The translations under genes were made by a program, and so were the position numbers. This document shows, one piece after another, positions 35,022-43,102 of a stretch of 64,000 bases of DNA. Within the stretch, counting starts at the first letter, position 1. Every line of letters begins with the position of its first letter. The DNA is from Caulobacter sp. (GTDB lineage Bacteria > Pseudomonadota > Alphaproteobacteria > Caulobacterales > Caulobacteraceae), in NCBI GenBank assembly GCA_029866155.1, contig JARWZW010000030.1:1-64000 (forward strand), in the 5' to 3' direction. Under the pieces are notes generated by a model, which saw only the letters and a list, made by a program, of their open reading frames with translations, searched no databases and was not told the origin of the DNA.

Positions 35022-36065
35022 CTACCTGGAAAACTCCGTCGTCCAGTAGAACTGCACGCGATTGGCCAAGTGCCTGGGCAAGGGCACATAACCAAGGGCC
35101 GAGGCCTGCGGACCGCCATTGAACAGGGCCCACTCGAACAGCCGGACCAGCGCTCGGCTCTTTGCGCCGTCCCTGGGATGCTTGGGGGCAAGGACGAAGG
35201 TGGTGGCGGTGATGGGATAGGCCCCGGCGCCCGGGGCGTTTGTCACCACGAGGTTGAAATCCGTTGCTGCGTCCCAGTTCACGTTCTCGACTGCCGCAGC
35301 GAAGCTGCCCGGATTCGGGGCCACGAAGTTGCCGGCGCGGTTCTTGACCAGCGCCCATGCAAGGCCGTCCCGATAGACATAGCTCAGTTCCACATAGCCG
35401 ATACTGTTGTTGGTTCGTCGCACCAGAACCGACACGCCATCGTTGCCCGCTGCGCCCTTGCCAACCGGCCAGGCCACCCTGGTTCCTTCTCCGACCCGGG
35501 CTTTCCATTCCGGACTGACCTTGGAAAAGTAGTTGACCCAGTTGAAGGTGGTCCCCGATCCATCGGACCTGTGGACGACATGGATGCTGTCCTTGGGCAA
35601 TTTGAAGCCAGGATTCAGGCGCTGGATGGCCGGGTCATTCCAGCGGGTGATCTTTCCCAGATAGATGTCGGCCAGGACCGGTCCGGTAAACCTCATCCGG
35701 CCCGGCGACACGCCCGGAATATTCACGACCGGCACAACGCCGCCGATGACCACTGGAAACTGTCCCAGTCCGTGTTTGGCCAGTTCGGCGGAACTGAGTG
35801 GCCGGTCGGAAGCTGCGAAATCGACCTTCCGCGCCTGGATCAGTTCCAGCCCGGCTCCCGACCCGACCGACGCATAGGTGATCGTGACGCCTGTGCTTGC
35901 CCGGTAGTCTGAGGCGTAGTCCTGGACCCATCTGGACAGGATAGGATTGATGAAGGTGGACCCTGCGCCGTTCAGGGGCACAGGCTTGGCTGCGGCGATC
36001 AGCAACAGCCCGAGCAGAGGGATGGCGACCACGGCCAGAAGCCTCTTGAGTCCCGATACGTTCAT
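35022..36065 (-). CDS. pstS: Phosphate ABC transporter substrate-binding protein
   Basis: A 347-residue periplasmic protein with a signal peptide ending near A-A-A-K-P and the PstS hallmark G-A-G-S-T-F-I-N-P-I near residue 34. Further phosphate-contact motifs are A-S-D-R-P-L near 85 and H-R-S-D-G-S-G-T-T-F near 170. It captures phosphate for the PstCAB transporter, but no pst genes follow here, so it stands apart from its transporter. No pho box was found upstream. Confidence 0.94.
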   Translation of the reverse strand: MNVSGLKRLLAVVAIPLLGLLLIAAAKPVPLNGAGSTFINPILSRWVQDYASDYRASTGVTITYASVGSGAGLELIQARKVDFAASDRPLSSAELAKHGLGQFPVVIGGVVPVVNIPGVSPGRMRFTGPVLADIYLGKITRWNDPAIQRLNPGFKLPKDSIHVVHRSDGSGTTFNWVNYFSKVSPEWKARVGEGTRVAWPVGKGAAGNDGVSVLVRRTNNSIGYVELSYVYRDGLAWALVKNRAGNFVAPNPGSFAAAVENVNWDAATDFNLVVTNAPGAGAYPITATTFVLAPKHPRDGAKSRALVRLFEWALFNGGPQASALGYVPLPRHLANRVQFYWTTEFSR

Positions 36066-36412
36066 CTTTGTGCCCCGTAGCGCTGGCGGGTTGCGGCTAT
36101 TGCCGTTCAGCTTCCAGATTCGTCATGGCAAGGGATTGAGTTGGCGCACCGTCGGCATGCTGGATCCGATGCCGAGACTGCAAGAAGTCCCGTGGGTTTC
36201 CAGACCCGACGGAGTTTGGTCGCCAACTGCAATTCTATAATTCCAATATCCTCGAACTATGGAACTTTAGCAAGCCTTCAGCCCTCGGCGGCAGCAGCAG
36301 GTGCAAATCGCCGTTGGACCGGACGCCCAGACGCGGCTTTCACGCTGAGCGGAGTTGCGGAAAGCCCTCCATGCCTCTTGTCATAGCGCCCCGACCCGGC
36401 GAACAGAGGGTC
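36066..36412. other. Intergenic region pstS / mutT
   Basis: This divergent region has no supportable gene. It contains an AT-rich patch at 36229-36275 with TATAAT at 36236-36241, which is also part of an AATT-CTAT-AATT near-palindrome, but no good -35 at normal spacing on either strand. I looked for CTGTCA-type pho boxes and saw none. Confidence 0.4.
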
Positions 36413-36820
36413 ATGAGCAAGCCATCCCTCCTCCTTGTCGTGGCCGCCGCCCTGGTCGATGTCGATGGACGGGTGCTGATCTGCCAGCGGCCGGCCGGCA
36501 AGCAACTGGCCGGGCTATGGGAGTTTCCGGGCGGCAAGGTCGAGGCGGGCGAAACCCCGGAGGCCTGCCTGATCCGGGAACTCAAGGAAGAGCTGGATAT
36601 CGACGTCAAGGCCGCCTGCCTTGCTCCGTTCGTTTTTGCAAGCCACGGTTACGATTCATTTCACCTGCTCATGCCACTCTACCTTCTCAGGCGCTGGGAC
36701 GGTGTGATCAGGGCGCTGGAACATGAGGCTCTTGCGTGGGTGAAGCCCGAAAGACTGGCCGACTATCCAATGCCTCCGGCGGACGCGCCGCTGGTCGCCT
36801 GGTTGCGCGACCTTCTCTGA
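36413..36820 (+). CDS. mutT: NUDIX hydrolase, MutT-like 8-oxo-dGTP diphosphatase
   Basis: A 135-residue NUDIX enzyme. The NUDIX box is complete: G-G-K-V-E-A-G-E-T-P then R-E-L-K-E-E-L near residues 38-61. The start V-A-A-A-L-V-D and the E-H-E-A-L-A-W motif later match MutT of the oxidised-nucleotide sanitation pathway. The ATG at 36413 follows AGAGGG. The stop TGA overlaps a possible CTG start of the pilin gene. Confidence 0.9.
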   Translation: MSKPSLLLVVAAALVDVDGRVLICQRPAGKQLAGLWEFPGGKVEAGETPEACLIRELKEELDIDVKAACLAPFVFASHGYDSFHLLMPLYLLRRWDGVIRALEHEALAWVKPERLADYPMPPADAPLVAWLRDLL

Positions 36821-36984
36821 TCCAGCGCTTCTTGAGGGACCAGCGGGGCACGACGGCCGTGGAATATGGCCTGATCGCCGGTTTGGTCTTTCTGGTGATC
36901 GTCACCTCGGTCACGGCCTTTGGCAACAGGACCACCGGTGTCATGAACAACGTCGCCACCGCCATCGACGAAGCCATCAAATAG
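36817..36984 (+). CDS. Flp-type (type IVb) pilin with apparent CTG start
   Basis: A short prepilin: leader of about 11 residues (I-Q-R-F-L-R-D-Q-R-G), then T-T-A-V-E-Y-G-L-I-A-G with the fifth-position glutamate, and one hydrophobic helix. Cleavage by a prepilin peptidase would follow the glycine. The normal-length leader begins at CTG 36817, which overlaps the mutT stop (CTGA). The only in-frame ATG, at 36736, would add 27 residues lying over mutT; a TTG at 36832 would leave a leader of only five or six residues. No tad/cpa assembly genes are nearby. It converges with the next gene with an 8-bp overlap. Confidence 0.78.
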   Translation: MIQRFLRDQRGTTAVEYGLIAGLVFLVIVTSVTAFGNRTTGVMNNVATAIDEAIK

Positions 36985-37906
36985 TCGGCTCGTCCCCCGG
37001 CCGGGTTTCCGGCAGGGGCTGTTCTGCAACGCCAAGCGCATCGGCCAGCCGCATGCGGGCGCTTCCCGGCTTCAAGGGTTTCTGCTGGCTTTCGTGAGGC
37101 GCCCAGCCGGTTACGGTGATGATCTCGAAACTGGCCGGGACCTTTCCGTCCGGACCGGCGAACCGATCCTGATAGAGCGCCATGGCCCGCATCAGCACCG
37201 ACCGGGTAAGGGGTTTCCGGGAGCGGTCCAGCAGGACATTGGTCTCCCCCATGGCGCGCAGGTCGGCCAACAGCCGCAGCGGATTGCCGTAGCGGACCGT
37301 CACCCGGTCCACATCGCTGACCGGCAGGGCGAACCCGGCGCGCTGCAAAAGGCCGGCGCCGTCATAGCCATCGGCAAAGGGCGAAACCCGCAGGGCCGCG
37401 CCACCGGTCAGGGCCGACTCGGCCTCCAGCAGGCACTGGCGCAGCTCCGTCAGGCTGGCGCCCCCAAGGAAGGCGCCGATGAACAGGCCGTCGGGCTTCA
37501 GGGCCCGACGGATCTGGATCAGGGCGCCGACCAGATCATTGGTCCAGTGCAGGGCCAGGGTCGAGACGATCAGGTCCAGGCTTTCCGGGGCGAAGGGCAG
37601 ACGCTCTTCATCCACCACCAGCCGGGTCCCCGATCGGCCGGCCAGCATGGCGGCCGACAGGTCAGTCTCGATCAGCTGGCCGACCCGCGCCGCCGCGGGG
37701 CTTTCGGCCAGGGCGGCGGCGAAGGCGCCGTTCCGGGCGCCCAGGTCCAGGGCCAGGGGAAAATCCCGCAGGATCGGCTCCAGCCGGGCCGCCGCATCCT
37801 GGGCCGCCCGGATCTTGAGAAAATCGGCAGCCCCGTAGCCGCTGGCTGCCCGGTTGAGGCGGCGACGATGCAGGGCGCGGTCAAAGAGCAGCGGAGGCGA
37901 GGACAT
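36977..37906 (-). CDS. BioC/NDUFAF5-like methyltransferase-fold protein
   Basis: A 309-residue protein starting M-S-S-P-P-L-L-F-D-R-A-L-H-R-R-R, a pattern of the BioC-like NDUFAF5 group. The SAM-binding motif is L-A-L-D-L-G-A-R-N-G near residue 55, and A-L-H-W-T-N-D-L near 130 is typical. The mitochondrial homologue acts on an arginine of a complex I subunit; the bacterial role is inferred. The frame is open far upstream, but the family N-terminus begins at 37906. Confidence 0.85.
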   Translation of the reverse strand: MSSPPLLFDRALHRRRLNRAASGYGAADFLKIRAAQDAAARLEPILRDFPLALDLGARNGAFAAALAESPAAARVGQLIETDLSAAMLAGRSGTRLVVDEERLPFAPESLDLIVSTLALHWTNDLVGALIQIRRALKPDGLFIGAFLGGASLTELRQCLLEAESALTGGAALRVSPFADGYDGAGLLQRAGFALPVSDVDRVTVRYGNPLRLLADLRAMGETNVLLDRSRKPLTRSVLMRAMALYQDRFAGPDGKVPASFEIITVTGWAPHESQQKPLKPGSARMRLADALGVAEQPLPETRPGDEPTI

Positions 37907-37986
37907 GGGGAAGGGTAGATGACTCGGGATGAGGGTGAAGGAAAGGGACCGCCCTGTCCGGCTGGCGGCCGGACGGGGCCAGCGGG

Positions 37987-38760
37987 TCAGGTTTCGTCGT
38001 CCGTCCGGCTCTTGTGACGCTGAACGGCGTCGCTGAAGGCCGAGGCCAGGATGCCAGTCGGCAGGGCGATGAAGCCGATGCTGAAGATTGCGGTGATGGC
38101 CGCAAGGAGCTTGCCCAGGGGCGTAACCGGAAAGACATCTCCATAGCCGATGGTCGTCATGGTCGCCACGGACCACCAGAGGGCGCGAAGGATGCTGCCG
38201 AACTTGTCCGGCTGGATCGCGCCTTCGGCCAGGTAAAGGGCGGTGGCGGCAACAACCATCAGGAAGAAACCCGCCATCAGGCTGAGAAGCAGTTCCTCGC
38301 GCCGGCTGGCCACCGCCTCGGACAGATGCTCCAGGGCCCGGGACATGCGGCCCAGCTTGGCGAGGCGCAGGATGCGCCCAAGACGGGCCAGCCGCAGCAG
38401 CATGGCGCTGGATCCGCCGACCACGACCAGGGAGGCCGCAATCGCCAGCAGGTCGAGGATAGCGGCTGGCGAGATCAGAAACTTCAGCCGGGCCTTCCAG
38501 GCAGATTCGCCGTCCCGGGCCAGGGGCGCCGTCCAGATGCGAAGGGCGTACTCCACAGCGAACACCAGGGCGAATAGAAGTTCGGCGGCCATGAACCAGG
38601 CGCCGAACCGCCGCTGAAGCAGCGGCTCTGTCTCGACAATCGCCAGGGCCGTGGCCGCCAGGATCAGGACAGCCAGGGCCCTGTTGACCGGAGACAGGCC
38701 AAGGCCCGGCCAGGCGCGCGGCTCAAGCTGGCGATATATCCGCGTGCGAATTGAAGTCAT
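37987..38760 (-). CDS. Voltage-gated potassium channel family protein
   Basis: A 257-residue six-helix ion channel. The fourth segment has regularly spaced arginines (L-R-L-A-R-L-G-R-I-L-R-L), the mark of a voltage sensor, and the pore has the potassium filter T-T-I-G-Y-G-D before the last helix. A short charged tail follows. It should form a tetramer in the inner membrane. The ATG at 38760 follows GAGGG; the frame runs upstream without family similarity. Confidence 0.92.
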   Translation of the reverse strand: MTSIRTRIYRQLEPRAWPGLGLSPVNRALAVLILAATALAIVETEPLLQRRFGAWFMAAELLFALVFAVEYALRIWTAPLARDGESAWKARLKFLISPAAILDLLAIAASLVVVGGSSAMLLRLARLGRILRLAKLGRMSRALEHLSEAVASRREELLLSLMAGFFLMVVAATALYLAEGAIQPDKFGSILRALWWSVATMTTIGYGDVFPVTPLGKLLAAITAIFSIGFIALPTGILASAFSDAVQRHKSRTDDET

Positions 38761-38979
38761 CCTGTCGCCCTCGCTGACCCGGTCGTCCGTTCGACCGTCA
38801 GCGACATAGCCGCTTTCGGGATGATTTGCCCGGGCCGACATCGAGGCTTGAGGCGGGGCGTCCGATGCGCCCATCACCTTTTTAACAATCCTTGATTGCT
38901 TGTAGCCCTCTCCACATCTTGAGAGGCCATTGCCGGTGGAATAGGCTGGGCTTGCGGGTGCAAGGGAGCCGAACAAGGC

Positions 38980-39756
38980 ATGGTGCGGGATCAGAAGACC
39001 GGTGCAAGGCGCTGGAGGCCCGGTCCTGACCTGCTGGCCATCGCCAGGCGGACACTGGACCTGGTTCTGCCGCCCACCGACCTGGCCGGGGCCCGCGCCC
39101 AGTCGCCGGGCCTCAGCGCCCTGGCCTGGGGCCGGATCACCTTCATCGACGATCCGGTCTGTGATGGCTGTGGCCAGCCGGCGGAGTTTGCCCTGATCGG
39201 GCGATGCCCGGCCTGCGAGGCCCGGCCGCATGTGTTTTCCCGGGCCCGGGCCGCCTGTCTCTATGACGAGCATAGCCGCGAGCCGATCCTGCAGTTCAAG
39301 CATGCCGACCGCACCGACCTGGCGCCGCTGTTCGCCCGCTGGCTGTCGCGGGCCGGGGGCGACCTGGTGGCGGAGGCGGACCTGATCGTTCCGGTTCCGC
39401 TACATCGCTGGCGGCTGCTGTCGCGGCGCTACAACCAGGCCGCCGAAATGGCCCGCAGGCTGGCGGCGATCCGGGGCAAGAGCTACGCGCCGCAGGTGCT
39501 GGTCAGGCCCAGGGCCACAGCGACCCAAGGGGGACGCTCGGCCTCCGGGCGGCGACGTAACATGGCCGCCGCCTTCGCCGTTCCGGCCGGCCAGAAGGCG
39601 AAGGTCACCGGCAGACGCCTTTTGCTGGTCGATGATGTCCTGACGACCGGCGCGACCGCCGACGCCTGCGCCCGGGCCCTCAAGGCGGCGGGCGCGGCGC
39701 AGGTCTGGCTTGTTGTTGTCGCGAGGGTGAAACAGAGCGCAAGAGGCCCTACATAA
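38980..39756 (+). CDS. comF: ComF family phosphoribosyltransferase-like protein
   Basis: A 258-residue ComF/GntX-type protein. The N-terminal zinc-binding region has C-D-G-C-G and C-P-A-C, the middle has I-V-P-V-P-L-H-R-W-R, and the PRPP-binding loop reads L-V-D-D-V-L-T-T-G-A-T near residue 215. ComF proteins take part in DNA uptake in competent bacteria, although the biochemical role is unclear. It is first in a tight operon with glutaredoxin, a nitrilase-like amidase and DUF1178. Confidence 0.9.
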   Translation: MVRDQKTGARRWRPGPDLLAIARRTLDLVLPPTDLAGARAQSPGLSALAWGRITFIDDPVCDGCGQPAEFALIGRCPACEARPHVFSRARAACLYDEHSREPILQFKHADRTDLAPLFARWLSRAGGDLVAEADLIVPVPLHRWRLLSRRYNQAAEMARRLAAIRGKSYAPQVLVRPRATATQGGRSASGRRRNMAAAFAVPAGQKAKVTGRRLLLVDDVLTTGATADACARALKAAGAAQVWLVVVARVKQSARGPT

Positions 39757-39785
39757 AAGCGTCAAAAGTCCCTATGGAAGGCGTC

Positions 39786-40043
39786 ATGTCCAAGGTCGAG
39801 ATCTACACCCGCCCCTTCTGCGGCTATTGCGCCCGCGCCCTCAGCCTGCTCAACGCCAAGGGCGCCGATTTCAGGGAAATCGAGGCCGGCATGGACCCGG
39901 CCCTGCGCAACGAGATGATCCAGAGGTCGGGCGGCCGCGCCACCTTCCCGCAGATCTTCATTGGCGGCGACCATATCGGCGGCTGCGATGACCTGATGGC
40001 CCTGGAAAGCCAGGGCCGGCTCGACCCGCTCCTGTCGGCATGA
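39786..40043 (+). CDS. grxC: Glutaredoxin 3
   Basis: An 85-residue dithiol glutaredoxin. The active site reads C-G-Y-C at residues 12-15 rather than the common C-P-Y-C. The glutathione-binding T-F-P-Q-I-F and G-G-C-D-D-L motifs are intact. It reduces protein disulfides with glutathione. The ATG at 39786 follows GGAAGG; the stop overlaps the next gene by 4 bp. Confidence 0.94.
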   Translation: MSKVEIYTRPFCGYCARALSLLNAKGADFREIEAGMDPALRNEMIQRSGGRATFPQIFIGGDHIGGCDDLMALESQGRLDPLLSA

Positions 40044-40897
40044 CGCCGCCGGCAGCGTCCTTCAAGACCGGGCCCTTCAAGGCCGGGCTTGTGCAACTAC
40101 GCACGCCCGCCAGCCATGCCGCCGCCCTGGCCCAGGCCGAACCGCTGATCCGGCAGGCGGCGGCGGAGGGCGCAGAGCTGATCGTTACGCCGGAAGGCAC
40201 AAATATCCTGCAGCGCAATCGCGAAGCCCTGCTGCCGCAGCTTCGGCTGGTCGAAGATGATCCTGTGGTTCAGGGGCTTGGCGCCCTGGCCGGGGAGCTG
40301 AAGGTCTGGCTGGCGATCGGGTCGGTGCTGGTGCGCCGGCAGGATGGACAGGCCGCCAACCGCCAGCTGCTGGTCGGGCCGGACGGGGCCATCGCCGCCG
40401 GATATGACAAGCTGCACATGTTCGATGTCGACCTGCCGACCGGGGAAACCGCCCGCGAGTCAGAGGTCTATACCCCCGGAAGCGAGGCGGTGGCGGCCAG
40501 CACGCCCTTTGGCCAGTTGGGTCTGACCATCTGCTACGACATGCGGTTTCCGGCCCTCTACCGGGCGCTGGCCCTGTATGGCGCGAGGGTCATCACCGTG
40601 CCGGCCGCCTTTACCCGGCCGACCGGCGAGGCCCATTGGGAAATCCTGCTGCGGGCCCGGGCCATCGAGACCGGCAGCTTCATCCTGGCGGCGGCGCAAG
40701 GCGGGTTTCACGAGGATGGCAGGGGCACCTGGGGCCACAGCCTGATCATCGGCCCCTGGGGCGAGGTGCTGGGCCAGCTTGACGGCGACGAGCCGGGGGT
40801 GATCACCGCGATGATCGATCCGGCCCTGGCCGACCGGGCGCGGACCGCCATTCCGGCCCTGAAGAACGCCCGGAACTTCAGCGGGCCGGGCGCATGA
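40040..40897 (+). CDS. Carbon-nitrogen hydrolase (Nit1/omega-amidase-like)
   Basis: A 285-residue nitrilase-superfamily amidase. The catalytic triad is visible: Glu52 in V-T-P-E-G-T-N, Lys in Y-D-K-L-H-M-F-D near 120 and Cys in I-C-Y-D-M-R-F-P near 160. The pattern fits the Nit1 group, whose members hydrolyse deaminated glutathione, a metabolite-repair role that would suit the neighbouring glutaredoxin. That substrate is inferred from the family. Confidence 0.92.
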   Translation: MTPPAASFKTGPFKAGLVQLRTPASHAAALAQAEPLIRQAAAEGAELIVTPEGTNILQRNREALLPQLRLVEDDPVVQGLGALAGELKVWLAIGSVLVRRQDGQAANRQLLVGPDGAIAAGYDKLHMFDVDLPTGETARESEVYTPGSEAVAASTPFGQLGLTICYDMRFPALYRALALYGARVITVPAAFTRPTGEAHWEILLRARAIETGSFILAAAQGGFHEDGRGTWGHSLIIGPWGEVLGQLDGDEPGVITAMIDPALADRARTAIPALKNARNFSGPGA

Positions 40898-41325
40898 TCA
40901 AGTATGCACTTGCCTGCCAGGCCGGCCATGGGTTCGAGGGCTGGTTCGGCGCTTCGGCCGACTATGATGACCAGGCGGCGCGGGGCCTGCTGTCCTGTCC
41001 GGTCTGCGGCTCCGCCGAAGTGCGCAAGCAGATCATGGCGCCGGCGGTGCGCGGCACCAAGGCCCAGTCGGCGCCGGATACGGGCGCGCAACAGCACAAG
41101 ATGATGATGGAGGCCCTGGGCGCCGTCAGGGCCCATGTGGAGGCCAATTTCGACTATGTCGGCGACAGCTTCGCCACCGAGGCCCGGGCCATCCACGACG
41201 GCAAGAGCGAGGAACGTAGCATCTATGGAGAGGCCACCCCGGTCCAGGCGCGCGCCCTGATCGCCGACGGCATCCAGGTCGCCCCCCTGCCCCCAGCCCC
41301 GCCGAAGAAGGAAGAGATCAACTGA
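40894..41325 (+). CDS. DUF1178 family protein
   Basis: A 143-residue protein starting M-I-K-Y-A-L-A-C with F-E-G-W-F near residue 14 and a C-P-V-C-G pair near 35, likely a small zinc-binding site together with the early cysteine. The helical middle has H-V-E-A-N-F-D-Y-V-G. This is the DUF1178 pattern; the function is unknown. It overlaps the amidase gene by 4 bp and closes the comF-grxC-nit operon. Confidence 0.9.
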   Translation: MIKYALACQAGHGFEGWFGASADYDDQAARGLLSCPVCGSAEVRKQIMAPAVRGTKAQSAPDTGAQQHKMMMEALGAVRAHVEANFDYVGDSFATEARAIHDGKSEERSIYGEATPVQARALIADGIQVAPLPPAPPKKEEIN

Positions 41326-41356
41326 TCGAAGGCCGGCGGCCCCGCCAGCCCCGGGA

Positions 41357-42517
41357 TCAGATGACCACGGCCCTGGCCCGGGCCAGCCGCTCGACCCCGG
41401 CGTCCAGGGTCGCGTCCTGCTTGGCGAAACACAGGCGGATCAGGTTTACCGGGGCCCCGGTCTCATAGAAGGCGCTGATCGGTATGGCCGCGACCCCGTG
41501 GTCCGTGACTGTACGCAGGCAGAAGGTCCGGTCCGATTCGCGGACTCCGGAGGCTGCCAGGTCAACCATCAGGAAATAGGTGCCGGCCGAGGGCGCCACG
41601 GCGAACCCCGCCGCCGTCAGGCCGCCGGCCAGCCGATCGCGGGAACGCTGAAGCGCGCCCGGCATGGCCGCGAACCAGTCGGGACAATGGTCAAGCCCCC
41701 AGGCAACCGCCGCCTGGAGATTGGGCGGGGTGGTGAAGGTCAGGAACTGGTGGGCCCCGGCCAGGGCCCGGGTCAGGGCCGGGGCGGCGCAGATGAAGCC
41801 CACCTTCCAGCCGGTCAGGGCGAACATCTTGCCCGCCGAGCCGATCTTGACCGTGCGCTGTCGCATACCCGGAAAGGCCATGAGCGGCCTGAAGGGCCGG
41901 CCGTCGAAGACAATCTGTTCCCAGACCTCGTCACAGACGGCGATGGCGTCATGGGCCACGCAGAACTCCGCCAGCAGGGCCAGGTCCTCGTCTTCCCAGA
42001 GGGTGGCGGCGGGATTTATCGGGTTGTTGAGCACCACCATCCGGGTCCGGGCCGTGAAGGCGGCTTCCAGCTGCGCCCGCTCCAGCCGGAATCCGGGCGC
42101 TTCCAGGGTGACCAGCCTGGGCACCCCGCCGGCCCGGCGGACCATGGGCAGGTAGGCGTCATAGAGGGGCTGGAACAGCACCACCTCGTCCCCCGGGGAG
42201 ATCAGCGACAGGAAGGCGGCCGCCAGGGCTTCCGTAGCGCCGGACGTCACGGTGATCTCGAGATCAGGATCCAGATCCAGGCCCTGGAAGCGGCCATAAT
42301 GGCGCGCCGCCGCCGCCCGCAGCTCGGCCAGGCCCCGCATGGGCGGATACTGATTGTAGCCCTCCACTGTTTCCAGGGCCGCTCTCTGACGGACGGCCAG
42401 AGGCCCTGGCTGGTCAGGAAACCCCTGTCCCAGATTGATGGCCCCCGTCTGACGGGCCAGGCCGCTCATCTCCTCGAAAATGGTGGTCGGCAGATCGGCA
42501 AAGACAGGATGGACCAA
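41357..42517 (-). CDS. Class I/II pyridoxal-phosphate aminotransferase
   Basis: A 386-residue fold-type I aminotransferase. It starts V-H-P-V-F-A-D-L-P-T-T-I-F-E, has G-Q-G-F-P-D near residue 31, N-N-P-I-N-P near 170, D-E-V-W-E near 205 and the PLP lysine in S-A-G-K-M-F near 240. It resembles methionine/kynurenine-type aminotransferases. I choose the TTG at 42517, which has GGAG 10 bp upstream and begins at the family N-terminus. The ATG codons at 42574 and 42580 would overlap the divergent GNAT start and add residues unlike the family. Confidence 0.88.
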   Translation of the reverse strand: MVHPVFADLPTTIFEEMSGLARQTGAINLGQGFPDQPGPLAVRQRAALETVEGYNQYPPMRGLAELRAAAARHYGRFQGLDLDPDLEITVTSGATEALAAAFLSLISPGDEVVLFQPLYDAYLPMVRRAGGVPRLVTLEAPGFRLERAQLEAAFTARTRMVVLNNPINPAATLWEDEDLALLAEFCVAHDAIAVCDEVWEQIVFDGRPFRPLMAFPGMRQRTVKIGSAGKMFALTGWKVGFICAAPALTRALAGAHQFLTFTTPPNLQAAVAWGLDHCPDWFAAMPGALQRSRDRLAGGLTAAGFAVAPSAGTYFLMVDLAASGVRESDRTFCLRTVTDHGVAAIPISAFYETGAPVNLIRLCFAKQDATLDAGVERLARARAVVI

Positions 42518-42572
42518 GATTTCAGGCTCCGGCGGGGTTGCGCGACGCAGGCTCGCACACAAAGCTTCTGCC

Positions 42573-43070
42573 ATGCGCATCGTCGATTTCGAACCCCGTC
42601 ATGCTTCGGCCTGGAAACAGCTCAACGAAGCCTGGATCACCCGTCATTTTTCGATCGAGCCAAGCGACCGCAAGGTGCTGGACGACCCGGCGGGCCAGGT
42701 CCTGCAGCCAGGAGGCCGGATCTTCATCGCCGAGGATGACCGGGGCCGGGCCGTGGGATGTGTCGGGCTGATGGCCCTTCCACAGGCTCCTGGCGGTGGT
42801 TTCGAGGTGATCAAGATGACGGTCAGCGAAACCGCTCGGGGCGCCGGTCTTGGCCGGGCCCTGCTCCAGACCTGTATTGACGCGGCCACCGGCCTTGGGG
42901 TCTCCCGGCTCTATCTGGAAACCAATGCCGACCTGGCGCCGGCCCTGGCGCTCTATCGGGCCATGGGGTTCGTCGATCTGCCGCCTCAGCAAACGCCCTA
43001 TGCCCGCTGCAATGTCTGGATGGAGCGCTCCCTGCAGCCAGCGCTTTCGCAGGGCCCGTCGTCTCGGTAG
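42573..43070 (+). CDS. GNAT family N-acetyltransferase
   Basis: A 165-residue acetyltransferase of the GNAT fold. The acetyl-CoA loop reads R-G-A-G-L-G-R-A-L-L near residues 89-98, preceded by the strand F-E-V-I-K-M-T-V and followed by R-L-Y-L-E-T-N-A-D. The N-terminus I-V-D-F-E-P-R-H and W-I-T-R-H-F match a common MarR-associated GNAT subgroup. Acceptor unknown. Confidence 0.88.
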   Translation: MRIVDFEPRHASAWKQLNEAWITRHFSIEPSDRKVLDDPAGQVLQPGGRIFIAEDDRGRAVGCVGLMALPQAPGGGFEVIKMTVSETARGAGLGRALLQTCIDAATGLGVSRLYLETNADLAPALALYRAMGFVDLPPQQTPYARCNVWMERSLQPALSQGPSSR

Positions 43071-43102
43071 AGAGACCGCTTGAGGACGTGCAGGGGTGAA
43101 CG

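Noticed and set aside
36066-36412. Pho box upstream of pstS
   Set aside because: No CTGTCA-type direct repeats with 11-bp spacing were seen.
42572-42580. Palindromic ATGCGCAT giving overlapping divergent ATG starts for aminotransferase and GNAT
   Set aside because: The aminotransferase family N-terminus begins at a downstream TTG with a GGAG site, so only the GNAT ATG is probably used.
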